NCBI GenBank assembly: GCA_002423495.1
Contig: DIWN01000024.1
Span: 24,534-47,697 of the forward strand
DNA: 23,164 nucleotides
Origin: Anaerolineaceae bacterium UBA6105
GTDB taxonomy: Bacteria > Chloroflexota > Anaerolineae > Anaerolineales > Anaerolineaceae
Direction of reading: 5' to 3'
Within the stretch, counting starts at the first letter, position 1. Every line of letters starts with the position of its first letter. The translations under genes and the position numbers were made by a program. Positions 14,397 through 22,826 of this stretch are shown here, one piece after another. Below the pieces are notes generated by a model. It was given only the letters and a program-made list of their open reading frames with translations, searched no databases and had not been told where the DNA came from.

Positions 14397-15619
14397 TTAA
14401 CGCAACCACCTCCAAATCCCGTCGCCGCTCCAACGTGCAATCCCTCTCATTTGATGTCGGACTGCTGTTGATTGTCGCCAGCCTGCTGGTCATTGGCTTG
14501 TTGATGGTCTATTCCGCCAGTTGGGACGTTTCGATGACGATCAGCAACAGTCAAAATTCCATTTTTTTAAGACAGGTGCTTTGGGTCGCGTTAGGAATAA
14601 CAGGCGCAACAATTCTGAGCTATTTCGATTACCACCGTTATCGCAAGTTGGTAGTGTACATGATGGCTCTTGTGATCATAGCGCTATTTGCCGTCCTGGT
14701 CGTTCGGGAAGTGCGCTACAACTCTGCCCGTTCCTTATTTGAAGGCTCAATCCAGCCTGCAGAGTTTGCCAAGTTGATCTCGATCCTTTATCTGTCTGTC
14801 TGGCTTACCAACAAAAAAGACATGCTCAAGGATTTCAAAAACTACCTCCTGCCGCTGTCTTTTGGCGTCGGTTTCATTGTGGCATTGATCCTTGCGCAGC
14901 CTGACCTAAGCGCGGCTCTGACCGTGTTGATATTGGGTATCATGCTTCTTTTCCTCGCGGGTGGCGATTGGAAACATGTCGCCATTGTGGTCTTAGTGGG
15001 TCTTTTGGGTTCTATCTTTCTGATTAATGTGATGCCCACAGGCCGCCTTCGTTTTGCCCAGTATTTATCCGGACTCGAAAATCCCACCCAGAGCTCTTAT
15101 CACATCCGGCGCACCTATGAAGCAATTATCAAAGGCGGCGTCTTTGGCGTGGGGCTCGGCAAAGCAAATACCAAGTTTACCGGACTGCCCCTGCCCCATA
15201 CCGACAGCATTTTTGCTATCCTGGCTGAAGAGACCGGCATTGTTGGCGCAATGATCGTGATCGCGCTCTACATCATGCTCATCTGGCGCGGTTTCAAGAT
15301 CGCACGCAACGCTCCGGATCAATTGGGATCCCTCTTGGCGTTCGGTCTGACGAGTTGGATCGTCATAGAAGCTTTGATCAATGTTTCGGTCATTGTGGGG
15401 TTGCTGCCCTTTGCCGGAAACGCCTTGCCCTTCATCAGCGCGGGTGGTTCCAGCATGACGGCAACAATGGCTTCCGTTGGAATTGTCATGAATGTTGCCC
15501 GGCAAGGAATGAACAATACAGCCTCTGAAAGGAGTACGACCAGTGCGACTGTTGATTTGCGCAGGCGGGACTGGCGGCGGAGTGTATCCGGCGCTAACCG
15601 TTACGGAGAGATTGACTGA
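14393..15619 (+). CDS. ftsW: Septal peptidoglycan glycosyltransferase FtsW (SEDS family)
   Basis: 408 residues, about ten membrane segments. FtsW polymerises lipid II into glycan strands at the septum together with FtsI. SEDS motifs: IQPAEFAKL (120-128), AQPDLSAAL (168-176), the block KGGVFGVGLGKAN (247-259), HTDSIFAILAEETG (269-282) with D271 at the catalytic aspartate position, and PFISAGGSS (346-354). The usual GARRW segment before QPSEF is altered to NSARSLF. The start ATG 14393 overlaps the murD stop as ATGA; upstream in-frame codons lie inside murD. The last 26 residues, basic and Arg-rich, are read from DNA that also encodes the start of MurG in another frame (77 nt overlap). Confidence 0.94.
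   Translation: MINATTSKSRRRSNVQSLSFDVGLLLIVASLLVIGLLMVYSASWDVSMTISNSQNSIFLRQVLWVALGITGATILSYFDYHRYRKLVVYMMALVIIALFAVLVVREVRYNSARSLFEGSIQPAEFAKLISILYLSVWLTNKKDMLKDFKNYLLPLSFGVGFIVALILAQPDLSAALTVLILGIMLLFLAGGDWKHVAIVVLVGLLGSIFLINVMPTGRLRFAQYLSGLENPTQSSYHIRRTYEAIIKGGVFGVGLGKANTKFTGLPLPHTDSIFAILAEETGIVGAMIVIALYIMLIWRGFKIARNAPDQLGSLLAFGLTSWIVIEALINVSVIVGLLPFAGNALPFISAGGSSMTATMASVGIVMNVARQGMNNTASERSTTSATVDLRRRDWRRSVSGANRYGEID
15528..15534 (+). promoter_or_regulatory. Ribosome binding site of murG inside ftsW
   Basis: AAAGGAG stands 8 nt before GTG 15543. It fixes the murG start within the ftsW coding frame and is one of the strongest ribosome sites in the window. Confidence 0.8.
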
Positions 15620-16616
15620 TGACACAGAGGTTTTGTGGGTCGGCAGCGAAGGTGGCATGGAAGCCGAGCTCGTCGCGCGGGCAAATTTGCCCTATCGCGG
15701 CATCCGCGCGGCTGGCGTCCATGGCGTATCACTCAGGCAATTGCCTGGTAATTTGGTGAAATTATGGCAAGGTTACAAGCAGTCAAAGCAAATTCTAAAG
15801 GATTACAAACCCGATGTGATGATGTTCACGGGCGGGTATGTGGCAATTCCTATGGCATTGGCTGGCCTGAAAGTTCGCACCTTGTTGTTCGTACCGGATA
15901 TCGAACCAGGATTGGCACTGAAAACCTTAGCCCGCTTTTCGGACAAAATCGCGGTCAGTGTGAACGACTCGGCCAGGTTTTTCAACAAGAAGGAGAAAAT
16001 TAAAGTGACCGGCTATCCCCTGCGACAGGACCTGATGAAGTGGACCAAAGCTGATGCTTTGGCATACTTTGGGTTTACCAGCGAGAAGCCTGTGATCTTA
16101 TTCACTGGTGGCAGCAGCGGCGCGCGCTCAATCAATAAAGCAGTTATCGCCATTCTTGACGAGCTTCTGAAGCGCTACCAGGTGATCCACCTTACGGGGC
16201 ACCTCGATTGGGAGACGGTAAAAACAGCAACTGCCAGCCTACCCCAGCAATACCAGGCTTTCCCCTATCTGCACGAAATGGGAGCGGCTTATGCCGCGGC
16301 AGACCTCGTGGTTTCAAGAGCCGGCGCGTCGGTGCTGGGTGAATACCCATTTTTTGGCTTGCCAGCCATTTTGGTGCCTTATCCATACGCCTGGCGCTAT
16401 CAAAAGGTCAATGCGGATTACCTGGTGGAACGTGAAGCCGCAATTTTGCTGGAAGACCAGTATCTGCAGAGCCAACTGCTCGCGCAGATCGACACGCTCG
16501 TTCAGGACCAGGCAAAACTGCAGCACATGCAACGGGCAATGAAAGCACTCGCGCAACCTCAGGCAGCGGAACGAATTGCCAGCATGCTCTATGAAATGGT
16601 GGAGGATAGAGGCTAA
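15543..16616 (+). CDS. murG: UDP-GlcNAc:lipid I GlcNAc transferase MurG (divergent)
   Basis: 357 residues from GTG 15543. MurG (family GT28, GT-B fold) adds GlcNAc to lipid I, making lipid II at the inner face of the membrane. The N-terminal loop is GGTGGGVYPALT (8-19); most MurG have GGTGGH, so the conserved histidine is Gly here (G13). FTGGYVAIP (95-103), GGSSGARSIN (189-198), and SRAGASVLGEYPFFGLPAILVPYP (258-281, with E267 in the UDP-GlcNAc-binding helix) place it in the family. The usual HEQN segment before PGL reads VPDIEPGLALK (118-127). Length and position between ftsW and murC support MurG. The start overlaps ftsW by 77 nt; the stop is one base from the next ATG. Confidence 0.9.
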   Translation: MRLLICAGGTGGGVYPALTVTERLTDDTEVLWVGSEGGMEAELVARANLPYRGIRAAGVHGVSLRQLPGNLVKLWQGYKQSKQILKDYKPDVMMFTGGYVAIPMALAGLKVRTLLFVPDIEPGLALKTLARFSDKIAVSVNDSARFFNKKEKIKVTGYPLRQDLMKWTKADALAYFGFTSEKPVILFTGGSSGARSINKAVIAILDELLKRYQVIHLTGHLDWETVKTATASLPQQYQAFPYLHEMGAAYAAADLVVSRAGASVLGEYPFFGLPAILVPYPYAWRYQKVNADYLVEREAAILLEDQYLQSQLLAQIDTLVQDQAKLQHMQRAMKALAQPQAAERIASMLYEMVEDRG

Positions 16617-16617
16617 T

Positions 16618-17139
16618 ATGGTTTCGCTCAACATCTTATTCACCATCTTTGTCCTGCTTTTTGGAATAATCGGAGCAGTGCGCGGTTTGCGCAAGGAACT
16701 GGTGGTGATCGTTTCAGGAATTCTGGCACTGTTTACGATCCAGGAAGTTCTGCCCCGTCTGCTGGGTGATCTGTCCGGCACAAAGGCTCTCTTTCTGGAA
16801 TTGATCGTCTTGTTTGTCTGCGGCTTTTTGGGCTATCAGACCCCTGCTTTCCACCGCTTATCCGAGTCCGGACGTTTCAACCGGGATACCCCCATCGAGA
16901 TCATTTTGGGGGCAGTGTTTGGAGCCGTCAACGGCTACTGGCTGGTGGGTTCAGCCTGGTATTTCATCGATAGGGCAGCTTATCCCTTCCCTTGGATCAC
17001 AGCCCCAGACGCGGCAACTGAAACTGGTCAGCAGGCAATTGAACTTCTCCAGAACATGGTGCCGCAACTCCTCAATGGCAACGGGCTTTATGCGGCGATT
17101 GCCATCGCAGTTTTGATCATCATTGGAGTAATGATTTGA
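16618..17139 (+). CDS. CvpA-like integral membrane protein
   Basis: 173 residues with about five hydrophobic segments (near 3-20, 27-45, 56-76, 93-116 and 157-173). The N-terminal pattern GIIGAVRGLRKELVVIVSG resembles the CvpA (colicin V production) family, where a GxxRGxxxE stretch joins the first two helices. The function of CvpA proteins is poorly known; links to envelope homeostasis have been reported. It sits inside the dcw operon, one base after murG and overlapping murC as TGATG, so it is co-translated with wall-synthesis enzymes and probably serves the envelope. GGAGG lies 12 nt before the ATG, a long spacing; an in-frame upstream start would lie inside murG. CvpA membership is likely but not certain. 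Confidence 0.7.
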   Translation: MVSLNILFTIFVLLFGIIGAVRGLRKELVVIVSGILALFTIQEVLPRLLGDLSGTKALFLELIVLFVCGFLGYQTPAFHRLSESGRFNRDTPIEIILGAVFGAVNGYWLVGSAWYFIDRAAYPFPWITAPDAATETGQQAIELLQNMVPQLLNGNGLYAAIAIAVLIIIGVMI

Positions 17140-18518
17140 TGAGTAAGGTGCATTTCATCGGGATTGGCGGAACGGGTATATCAGCCATCGCTCTCCTGCT
17201 GCTTGAAAAAGGCTGGCAGGTCAGTGGCACTGATAAGTCTGCTTCACGCTATTTCGATGCGGTCACTGCCAAAGGCGCTTATACCCTTCTTGGACACAGC
17301 CCTGAACTGGCGCTGGAGGCGGATCTGGTTGTGCGGTCATCAGCCGTGCGCGATGATGACCCCGAAGTCCTTGCCGCTCGCGAAAAGGGAATTCCGGTGC
17401 TTAAGCGCAATCAATTTCTACCAGGTCTGACTGCTGGCTACCAAACACTGGCAGTTGCAGGCTCACATGGCAAAACCACCTGCACAGCAATGCTGGTAAC
17501 AATGCTGCGCGATTTGGACATGGATCCAACTTTCATCCTCGGGGCACAAATTCGCCCGCTGGGCACCAACGCACACGCCGGCTCAAGCGACCTGTTCGTG
17601 ATCGAAGCCGATGAGTATGACTACATGTTCCTGGGTTTGAGCCCAAAGATCAGCTTGCTGACCAATGTGGAATATGATCACCCCGACTTTTTCACCACTC
17701 CAGAGGCTTACACCCAGGCTTTTGCAGCTTTTATCCATCGCACGCAAGTTGGTGGAGCTGTGATTGCCTGTGCTGAAGACGAAGGCGTACGCAAGCTCCT
17801 GGCAAATGAAGATTTCGAGGGCATCCAAATGCTGACCTACGGCTATAGCCCTGAATGCGTTTACCAGATTCAAAACGTCAACTGGAATGGTGACGGATAC
17901 GACTTCAGCCTGATGCACTCACCTTCTCAAGAAAAATTGGGTGATTTTCGTCTGAAAATTGCTGGCAGGCACAATCTTCTCAATGCTGCCGGAACACTGG
18001 CCGTGCTTCACCAATCAGGTGTAAATCCCGCAAAGGCACAGGAAAGCCTTGCCGCTTTCAAAGGCACCGAGCGCCGGTTCGATCAGGTCTGCCACAGCGG
18101 AGATACCGTGGTGATCAATGACTATGGGCACCACCCCACCCAGCTAAATCTCACACTCGAAGCCGCTCACGAACTCTACCCTGACCATCGCCTCTGGGCT
18201 GTCTGGGAACCGCATACCTACTCGCGGACCGACCGGATGCAACAGGCTTTTACGACGGCTTTGCAACGGGCAGACCGGGTCGTAATTTTGCCGACCTACG
18301 CTGCCAGGGAGACCATCGAAACCGATACCCCCCGCCTGATCGCAGAGGATATTCCAGGCTCAAAAGCAGCCTGCTTCGCAGGATTTGCTGAGGCAGCCGA
18401 TTTTGTAACAGAGCAAGCCACTGGATTGAACGTAGTGATCGTTTTCTCTGCAGGCAAGGGTCCGGAGTTTGCGAACATGCTTTGCCAGAGATTGGACGCA
18501 AGGAGGCAGAATGACTGA
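17139..18518 (+). CDS. murC: UDP-MurNAc:L-alanine ligase MurC
   Basis: 459 residues. MurC adds L-Ala to UDP-MurNAc, the first amino acid of the stem peptide. The Rossmann loop FIGIGGTGISAIA (6-18), P-loop AGSHGKTTCTA (107-117), EADEYDYMFL (156-165), TNVEYDHPDFF (175-185), the histidine motif DYGHHPTQL and WEPHTYSRT are all MurC-type; the SHGKTT P-loop separates it from MurD/E/F. ATG 17139 overlaps the stop of the preceding gene by one base, with GGAG 10 nt upstream. The last 8 nt overlap murB. Confidence 0.96.
   Translation: MSKVHFIGIGGTGISAIALLLLEKGWQVSGTDKSASRYFDAVTAKGAYTLLGHSPELALEADLVVRSSAVRDDDPEVLAAREKGIPVLKRNQFLPGLTAGYQTLAVAGSHGKTTCTAMLVTMLRDLDMDPTFILGAQIRPLGTNAHAGSSDLFVIEADEYDYMFLGLSPKISLLTNVEYDHPDFFTTPEAYTQAFAAFIHRTQVGGAVIACAEDEGVRKLLANEDFEGIQMLTYGYSPECVYQIQNVNWNGDGYDFSLMHSPSQEKLGDFRLKIAGRHNLLNAAGTLAVLHQSGVNPAKAQESLAAFKGTERRFDQVCHSGDTVVINDYGHHPTQLNLTLEAAHELYPDHRLWAVWEPHTYSRTDRMQQAFTTALQRADRVVILPTYAARETIETDTPRLIAEDIPGSKAACFAGFAEAADFVTEQATGLNVVIVFSAGKGPEFANMLCQRLDARRQND
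18500..18506 (+). promoter_or_regulatory. Ribosome binding site of murB inside murC
   Basis: AAGGAGG stands 4 nt before ATG 18511 and decides the murB start, since the frame stays open upstream to at least 18469 inside murC. Confidence 0.8.
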
Positions 18519-19437
18519 GCTGCCGCTGCGTAAACTACAAGCCCTCTTTGGCGAAAAACTTCAGGAAAACGTGCGTATGGCAAACTACACCACCACTCGC
18601 GTGGGAGGACCTGCCAGCGGAATGATTTCGGTCTACACCGCCGAGGAGATGCGCCGCACGGTCAAGATCTTGTGGGAACTGGATGTACCCTTCCGCATCC
18701 TGGGCAGCGGCTCGAACATGCTGGTCAGCGATTCCGGATACAAGGGCGTGATGGTGCATAACCGCTGTCACAATGTGCGCATCGATACCAAGAGCGAACA
18801 ACCGGTTATCTTCGCTGAAGGCGGAGCAAACCTGGGCGCAGTCTCACGCCAGGCCAGCCTGCGCGGCGTATCTGGCTTTGAATGGGCCAACAGCATCCCC
18901 GGCACGGTCGGTGGAGCGGTTTATGGCAACGCCGGCGCGCATGGTTCGGATATCTCCACGTGCATGATCGTGGCGCAGGTTATTACCAAAGCTGAAGGCG
19001 AGCAGAGCCTCGACAGCGAGGGTATGGGCTTCCAATACCGCTCAAGCAAGTTCAAACGCAATGGCGAAGACATCGTCATTCTAAACGCCAGTTTCTTTGG
19101 AACAAAAGTGGAAAAAGAAGTTACACAGCGTTTGCTGCAGGAATTAACCGAAAAGAGACGCCAGACCCAACCAGTGGGTCCCTCTTTTGGGTCAACCTTC
19201 AAAAACCCGAAAGGCGACTATGCTGGCAGGCTGCTGGAAGCCGCTGGAATGAAGGGTGTGACTTCAGGACATGCTTCGATCAGCATGGTGCACGCCAATT
19301 TCATTCTCAACGATGGCGAGGCAAGCGCGCAGGATTACTACAGGCTGATCCGCCTGGCACAAAAAACTGTGAAAGAACAATTTGATGTCAGTCTCAAACT
19401 TGAAATCGAATTGTTGGGTGAATTTGAAGATGACTAA
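18511..19437 (+). CDS. murB: UDP-N-acetylenolpyruvoylglucosamine reductase MurB
   Basis: 308 residues. MurB is an FAD enzyme that reduces UDP-GlcNAc-enolpyruvate to UDP-MurNAc with NADPH. Motifs: NYTTTRVGGPA (N-terminal FAD part), LGSGSNMLVSD, GFEWANSIPGTVGGAVYGNAG, FQYRSSKFK, GSTFKNP with the proton-donor serine, AGRLLEAAGMKG and VHANFILN. The short C-terminal part and YRSS arrangement fit the type II (Gram-positive) form. Its start overlaps murC by 8 nt and its end overlaps ddl by 8 nt. murB between murC and ddl is a Gram-positive-like order; in E. coli murB lies elsewhere. Confidence 0.95.
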   Translation: MTELPLRKLQALFGEKLQENVRMANYTTTRVGGPASGMISVYTAEEMRRTVKILWELDVPFRILGSGSNMLVSDSGYKGVMVHNRCHNVRIDTKSEQPVIFAEGGANLGAVSRQASLRGVSGFEWANSIPGTVGGAVYGNAGAHGSDISTCMIVAQVITKAEGEQSLDSEGMGFQYRSSKFKRNGEDIVILNASFFGTKVEKEVTQRLLQELTEKRRQTQPVGPSFGSTFKNPKGDYAGRLLEAAGMKGVTSGHASISMVHANFILNDGEASAQDYYRLIRLAQKTVKEQFDVSLKLEIELLGEFEDD

Positions 19438-20530
19438 GAAGCTGAATCTTGTGTTGATTTTTGGCGGTCGCTCTGGTGAGCACGCAGTCTCCCTGCGCTC
19501 CGCGCAATCTGTGCTTGCCGCGCTGGATGAGACCAAATACCAGGTCTTCCAGGTTGGCATCACGACGGAAGGGCTTTGGCTCTACGGTTCAAACGCCCAC
19601 AAAGCATTCCGTGAGGGCAGCTTTGAATCGCTCCAGGAAGCGCTGATACTCAATGATGGCAGCAAGCCGCATCTCTACATCCGCAAGGAAGATCGCCTTG
19701 AGAGCATCACCCCTATTGACGTAATTTTCCCGGTTCTGCATGGAACATTCGGCGAGGATGGAACCATCCAGGGCTTATTCGAAATCCACAATTGCGCCTA
19801 TGCTGGCGCGGGCGTGCTTGGCTCATCCGTGGCGATGGACAAGGCTGTCTGCAAGCACGTGATGCAGTCCATCGGTGTACCGGTCTTGGAATACTCCGTT
19901 TTCACGCGCCGTGAAATCCAGTCCGATTTACCCGGGACGATTGATTTAGCGGAACAAGTCGCTCCTTATCCACTTTTTGTCAAGCCAGCCAATCTTGGAT
20001 CCTCCGTGGGTATCAGCAAAGCCCACAACCGCGAGGAACTCACCAAAGCGCTGCAATTGGCAGCCCGTTTTGACCGCCGCATTTTGGTGGAGCGCGGCAT
20101 CTCTCCCCGGGAGATCGAGATCAGCGTGCTCGGCAACACTGAAGTGGAATGCACAGTGCCCGGGGAAATCGTACCGGGAGACGAGTTCTATACTTATAAG
20201 GATAAATATCAGTCCGGTGATCCCGAAATTGCCATTCCAGCTCCCCTGCCAGATGCCCAAACAGCGCTGCTGCAGCAATACGCCATCGATGCTTTCAAAG
20301 CGGTCGACGGCGCAGGATTGGCACGGGTGGACTTCTTGATCGATAAAGCGAGCGGCGAAGTCTACTTTAACGAAATCAATACCATGCCTGGTTTCACAGA
20401 AATCAGCATGTACCCGAAACTCTGGCTCTACTCAGGGCTGAGCTATACCGAACTTGTAAATCGGCTGATTGAGCTGGCGCTTTCGCGTAAAGCCGAACAG
20501 GATGAGACCATCAGGAAGTTTGAGGAGTAA
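19430..20530 (+). CDS. ddl: D-alanine:D-alanine ligase
   Basis: 366 residues, ATP-grasp fold. Ddl makes the D-Ala-D-Ala that MurF adds. FGGRSGEHAVSL (11-22, with E17 for the first D-Ala), LHGTFGEDG (103-111), YAGAGVLGSSVAMDK (124-138), FVKPANLGSSVGIS (183-196), EFYTYKDKY (252-260) and FNEINTMPGFT (313-323; Mg-binding Glu and Asn) are intact. The loop tyrosine at 260 corresponds to that of D-Ala-D-Ala enzymes, not of Van-type D-Ala-D-Lac ligases, so a normal pentapeptide end is expected. ATG 19430 overlaps the murB stop; ribosome signals are weak, so translation is probably coupled. Confidence 0.96.
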   Translation: MTKKLNLVLIFGGRSGEHAVSLRSAQSVLAALDETKYQVFQVGITTEGLWLYGSNAHKAFREGSFESLQEALILNDGSKPHLYIRKEDRLESITPIDVIFPVLHGTFGEDGTIQGLFEIHNCAYAGAGVLGSSVAMDKAVCKHVMQSIGVPVLEYSVFTRREIQSDLPGTIDLAEQVAPYPLFVKPANLGSSVGISKAHNREELTKALQLAARFDRRILVERGISPREIEISVLGNTEVECTVPGEIVPGDEFYTYKDKYQSGDPEIAIPAPLPDAQTALLQQYAIDAFKAVDGAGLARVDFLIDKASGEVYFNEINTMPGFTEISMYPKLWLYSGLSYTELVNRLIELALSRKAEQDETIRKFEE

Positions 20531-20531
20531 G

Positions 20532-21548
20532 ATGGCGAGCGGTTCCAAAAGAACAACCAGGGCAGATGAGGTGCGAGCCCGCCGGAAGATTGAACCGGCG
20601 AAGCGCAAACCCATCCCGAGCAACCCTTCAGTGCGCGTCTCCAGAGACGCACAGAACGCCTCAAGGGTAGTCTCACGCCGATCCTATACAAGCACCCAAT
20701 ACAACAGATCAGCTGCTACGCGCAACCGCAGCCGTGTTTACATGCCCACCAGCACGCCAGGCAGCGAAGTTCGTTTGCCCGCCCTGCCCCAGTTGCATCT
20801 TAGCTGGCGTCTGCTCTCGGGTCTGATAGCTGTCGGAATGCTTGTCCTGCTGTTCATGATGGGGACTTCAACCGTTTTCGCGGTGGACCAGGTGAACCTG
20901 AGCGGCGGTATCCGTGTTCCTGCGGAGGAAATAAGCCAAAAAATTGACCTGCAAGGTGAATCAATCATCAGCGTCATACCCAGCGATGTTGAAAACCAGA
21001 TCCTGGAAGCCTTTCCAGACATCAAATCAGCTGAAGTAAAGGTAAAGATGCCTGCCGGCATCGAGATTTTCATCCAGGAACGCATCCCGGCGCTGCTGTG
21101 GCTGAAAGATGAGGAAATCGTCTACTGGATTGACCAGGATGGCTACTCCTTCACAGTACGTGGGGAAGCCACACTGCCCATCCGCGTCTACGCCAACAGC
21201 GAACCGCCCCACCCCTTGGGTTGGGTGGAACCCGCACTCCAGCTGGGAGAAAGTGCAGTGGAAAGTGACCCAACCCCGCCATTGGTAGACCCCGCCTTCG
21301 TCACCACCGTGCAGAAACTGAACGGCATCAAACCTGCCGAAAGTCCCATGTTGTTCGACAAAGAGAGAGGACTTGGCTGGCTTGACCCCCACGGCTGGCA
21401 GGTTTACTTTGGCGATGATGATGAAAATATCGACATGAAATTGCTTGAGTACGCCAAGATCGTAGAGACTATTCTGGATAGAAACTTGCAACCAATTCTT
21501 ATCAGCATGGAATTTCTACACGCACCTTATTATCGTTTGGAGCCTTAA
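20532..21548 (+). CDS. ftsQ: Cell division protein FtsQ/DivIB
   Basis: 338 residues. FtsQ joins FtsL and FtsB/DivIC and helps control the septal synthase. Residues 1-90 are an unusually long, disordered cytoplasmic tail rich in Arg, Ser and Pro; one membrane segment lies at about 93-112; a POTRA domain follows (about 115-185: VDQVNLSGGIRVPAEEI, then FPDIKSAEVKVKMPAGIEI and IQERIPALLW), and then the FtsQ beta domain (about 186-335), which includes a longer Pro-rich insertion near 223-253. GAGGAG 4-5 nt upstream supports ATG 20532, one base after the ddl stop. Sequence outside the POTRA part is not well conserved, but order and topology make the call firm. Confidence 0.9.
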   Translation: MASGSKRTTRADEVRARRKIEPAKRKPIPSNPSVRVSRDAQNASRVVSRRSYTSTQYNRSAATRNRSRVYMPTSTPGSEVRLPALPQLHLSWRLLSGLIAVGMLVLLFMMGTSTVFAVDQVNLSGGIRVPAEEISQKIDLQGESIISVIPSDVENQILEAFPDIKSAEVKVKMPAGIEIFIQERIPALLWLKDEEIVYWIDQDGYSFTVRGEATLPIRVYANSEPPHPLGWVEPALQLGESAVESDPTPPLVDPAFVTTVQKLNGIKPAESPMLFDKERGLGWLDPHGWQVYFGDDDENIDMKLLEYAKIVETILDRNLQPILISMEFLHAPYYRLEP

Positions 21549-21550
21549 AC

Positions 21551-22795
21551 ATGGAAGAAGAACCGATTGTTGTTGGATTAGATGTTGGGACTGCTAAAGT
21601 TTGCAGCCTGGTAGCCAGAGTTGAGAATGGCAGCAACCTGCGCATCCTGGGTGTGGGTATCGAACCCACCAAGGGCATCCGCAAGGGGATTGTGACTGAT
21701 ATCACCGCTGCCTCAGAATGTATTGCCCGTTCGATCGAGAAAGCTGAGAGAACTTCCGGCTTTGAGATCAACTCCGCAATCGTTAACCTGGCAGGAATGC
21801 AGGTTTCATCTACCATTAGCAAGGGTGCGGTTGGCATCTCCGGACGCGTGATTGACCAGGAAGATGTTTATCGCGCGCTGGATTCTGCCCAGGCAATCGC
21901 CGTCCCCCACAACCGTGAGATCGTGCATGTAATTCAGCGCGGTTTCAGCGTGGACGGGCAGGAAGGTATCCGCCAACCGGTAGGCATGCATGGTTTCCGC
22001 ATGGAAGTCGAAGCCCACATCATCACCAGCGCTGCCTCTTCGATGGAAAACCTGCGCCAGTGCATTTCAATGGCTGGCATTGATGTTTCTCAGTTTGTCC
22101 TCAACCCCCTCGCTTCTGGTGAAAGCATCCTTTCGGAAACTGAACGCGAGATGGGTGTGGCAGTCATCGACCTGGGCGCAGGCACCACCAGCGTGGCAAT
22201 TTACGTCAAGGGAGACGTCTTCCACGCTAATGTTCTTAGCGTTGGCGGCGACCTGGTGACCTCTGATATTGCCCAGGGTCTGCGATTGCCCCTTGAAGTG
22301 GCTGAAGAAGTCAAACTTAAGCACGGTTATGCCGTCCTCGAAGACATTCGTGAGGACGAGTCTTTCAATGTCATTACGTTCGGCTCTGAACAGAGCACAA
22401 AAGTTGAGCGTCGCGAACTGGTCAATATCATCGAAGCCCGTGTGGAAGAAATCTTCATGATGATCCACCAGGAAATCAAACATTCGGGCTACGACTCACT
22501 CCTGCCAGCAGGTTTAGTCCTGACTGGTGGCGGCAGTCAGTTGCCTGGAATACGCAAACTGGCAAGCAATGTCATTGGTCTGCCAGCCCGTATTGGAAAA
22601 CCAGAGCGGATGGTTGGCTTGACCGACCAAATTTCGAACCCCGCCTTCGCAACCAGCGTAGGACTGCTGGACTGGGGCATCCTTTTCAGTGAAACAACCC
22701 AGATCGCTCCTGAGCGATCCGGAAAATCGCAGCGAGCTAACAACAACGCCAAAGCGGATGGCTTTGTTTCGTGGCTCAAGCGAATGTTGCCATAA
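21551..22795 (+). CDS. ftsA: Cell division protein FtsA
   Basis: 414 residues, actin fold. FtsA tethers FtsZ to the membrane and signals to the septal synthase. Phosphate 1 motif GLDVGTAKV (9-17), SHS2 (1C) domain about 84-160, phosphate 2 motif IDLGAGTTSVAIY (206-218), adenosine motif LTGGGSQLPG (324-333). After a Ser/Asn/Lys linker (385-402) the last residues FVSWLKRMLP form an amphipathic helix that fits the membrane-targeting sequence. GGAG lies 8 nt upstream of the ATG, two bases after the ftsQ stop. ftsZ follows after 31 nt. Confidence 0.95.
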   Translation: MEEEPIVVGLDVGTAKVCSLVARVENGSNLRILGVGIEPTKGIRKGIVTDITAASECIARSIEKAERTSGFEINSAIVNLAGMQVSSTISKGAVGISGRVIDQEDVYRALDSAQAIAVPHNREIVHVIQRGFSVDGQEGIRQPVGMHGFRMEVEAHIITSAASSMENLRQCISMAGIDVSQFVLNPLASGESILSETEREMGVAVIDLGAGTTSVAIYVKGDVFHANVLSVGGDLVTSDIAQGLRLPLEVAEEVKLKHGYAVLEDIREDESFNVITFGSEQSTKVERRELVNIIEARVEEIFMMIHQEIKHSGYDSLLPAGLVLTGGGSQLPGIRKLASNVIGLPARIGKPERMVGLTDQISNPAFATSVGLLDWGILFSETTQIAPERSGKSQRANNNAKADGFVSWLKRMLP

Positions 22796-22826
22796 TCAGA
22801 CAAGCACACAATTAGAGGAGATCAAA

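Noticed and set aside
15065..15658. 197-codon minus-strand frame over ftsW and murG
   Set aside because: Antisense shadow; the plus-strand SEDS and MurG motifs account for the sequence.
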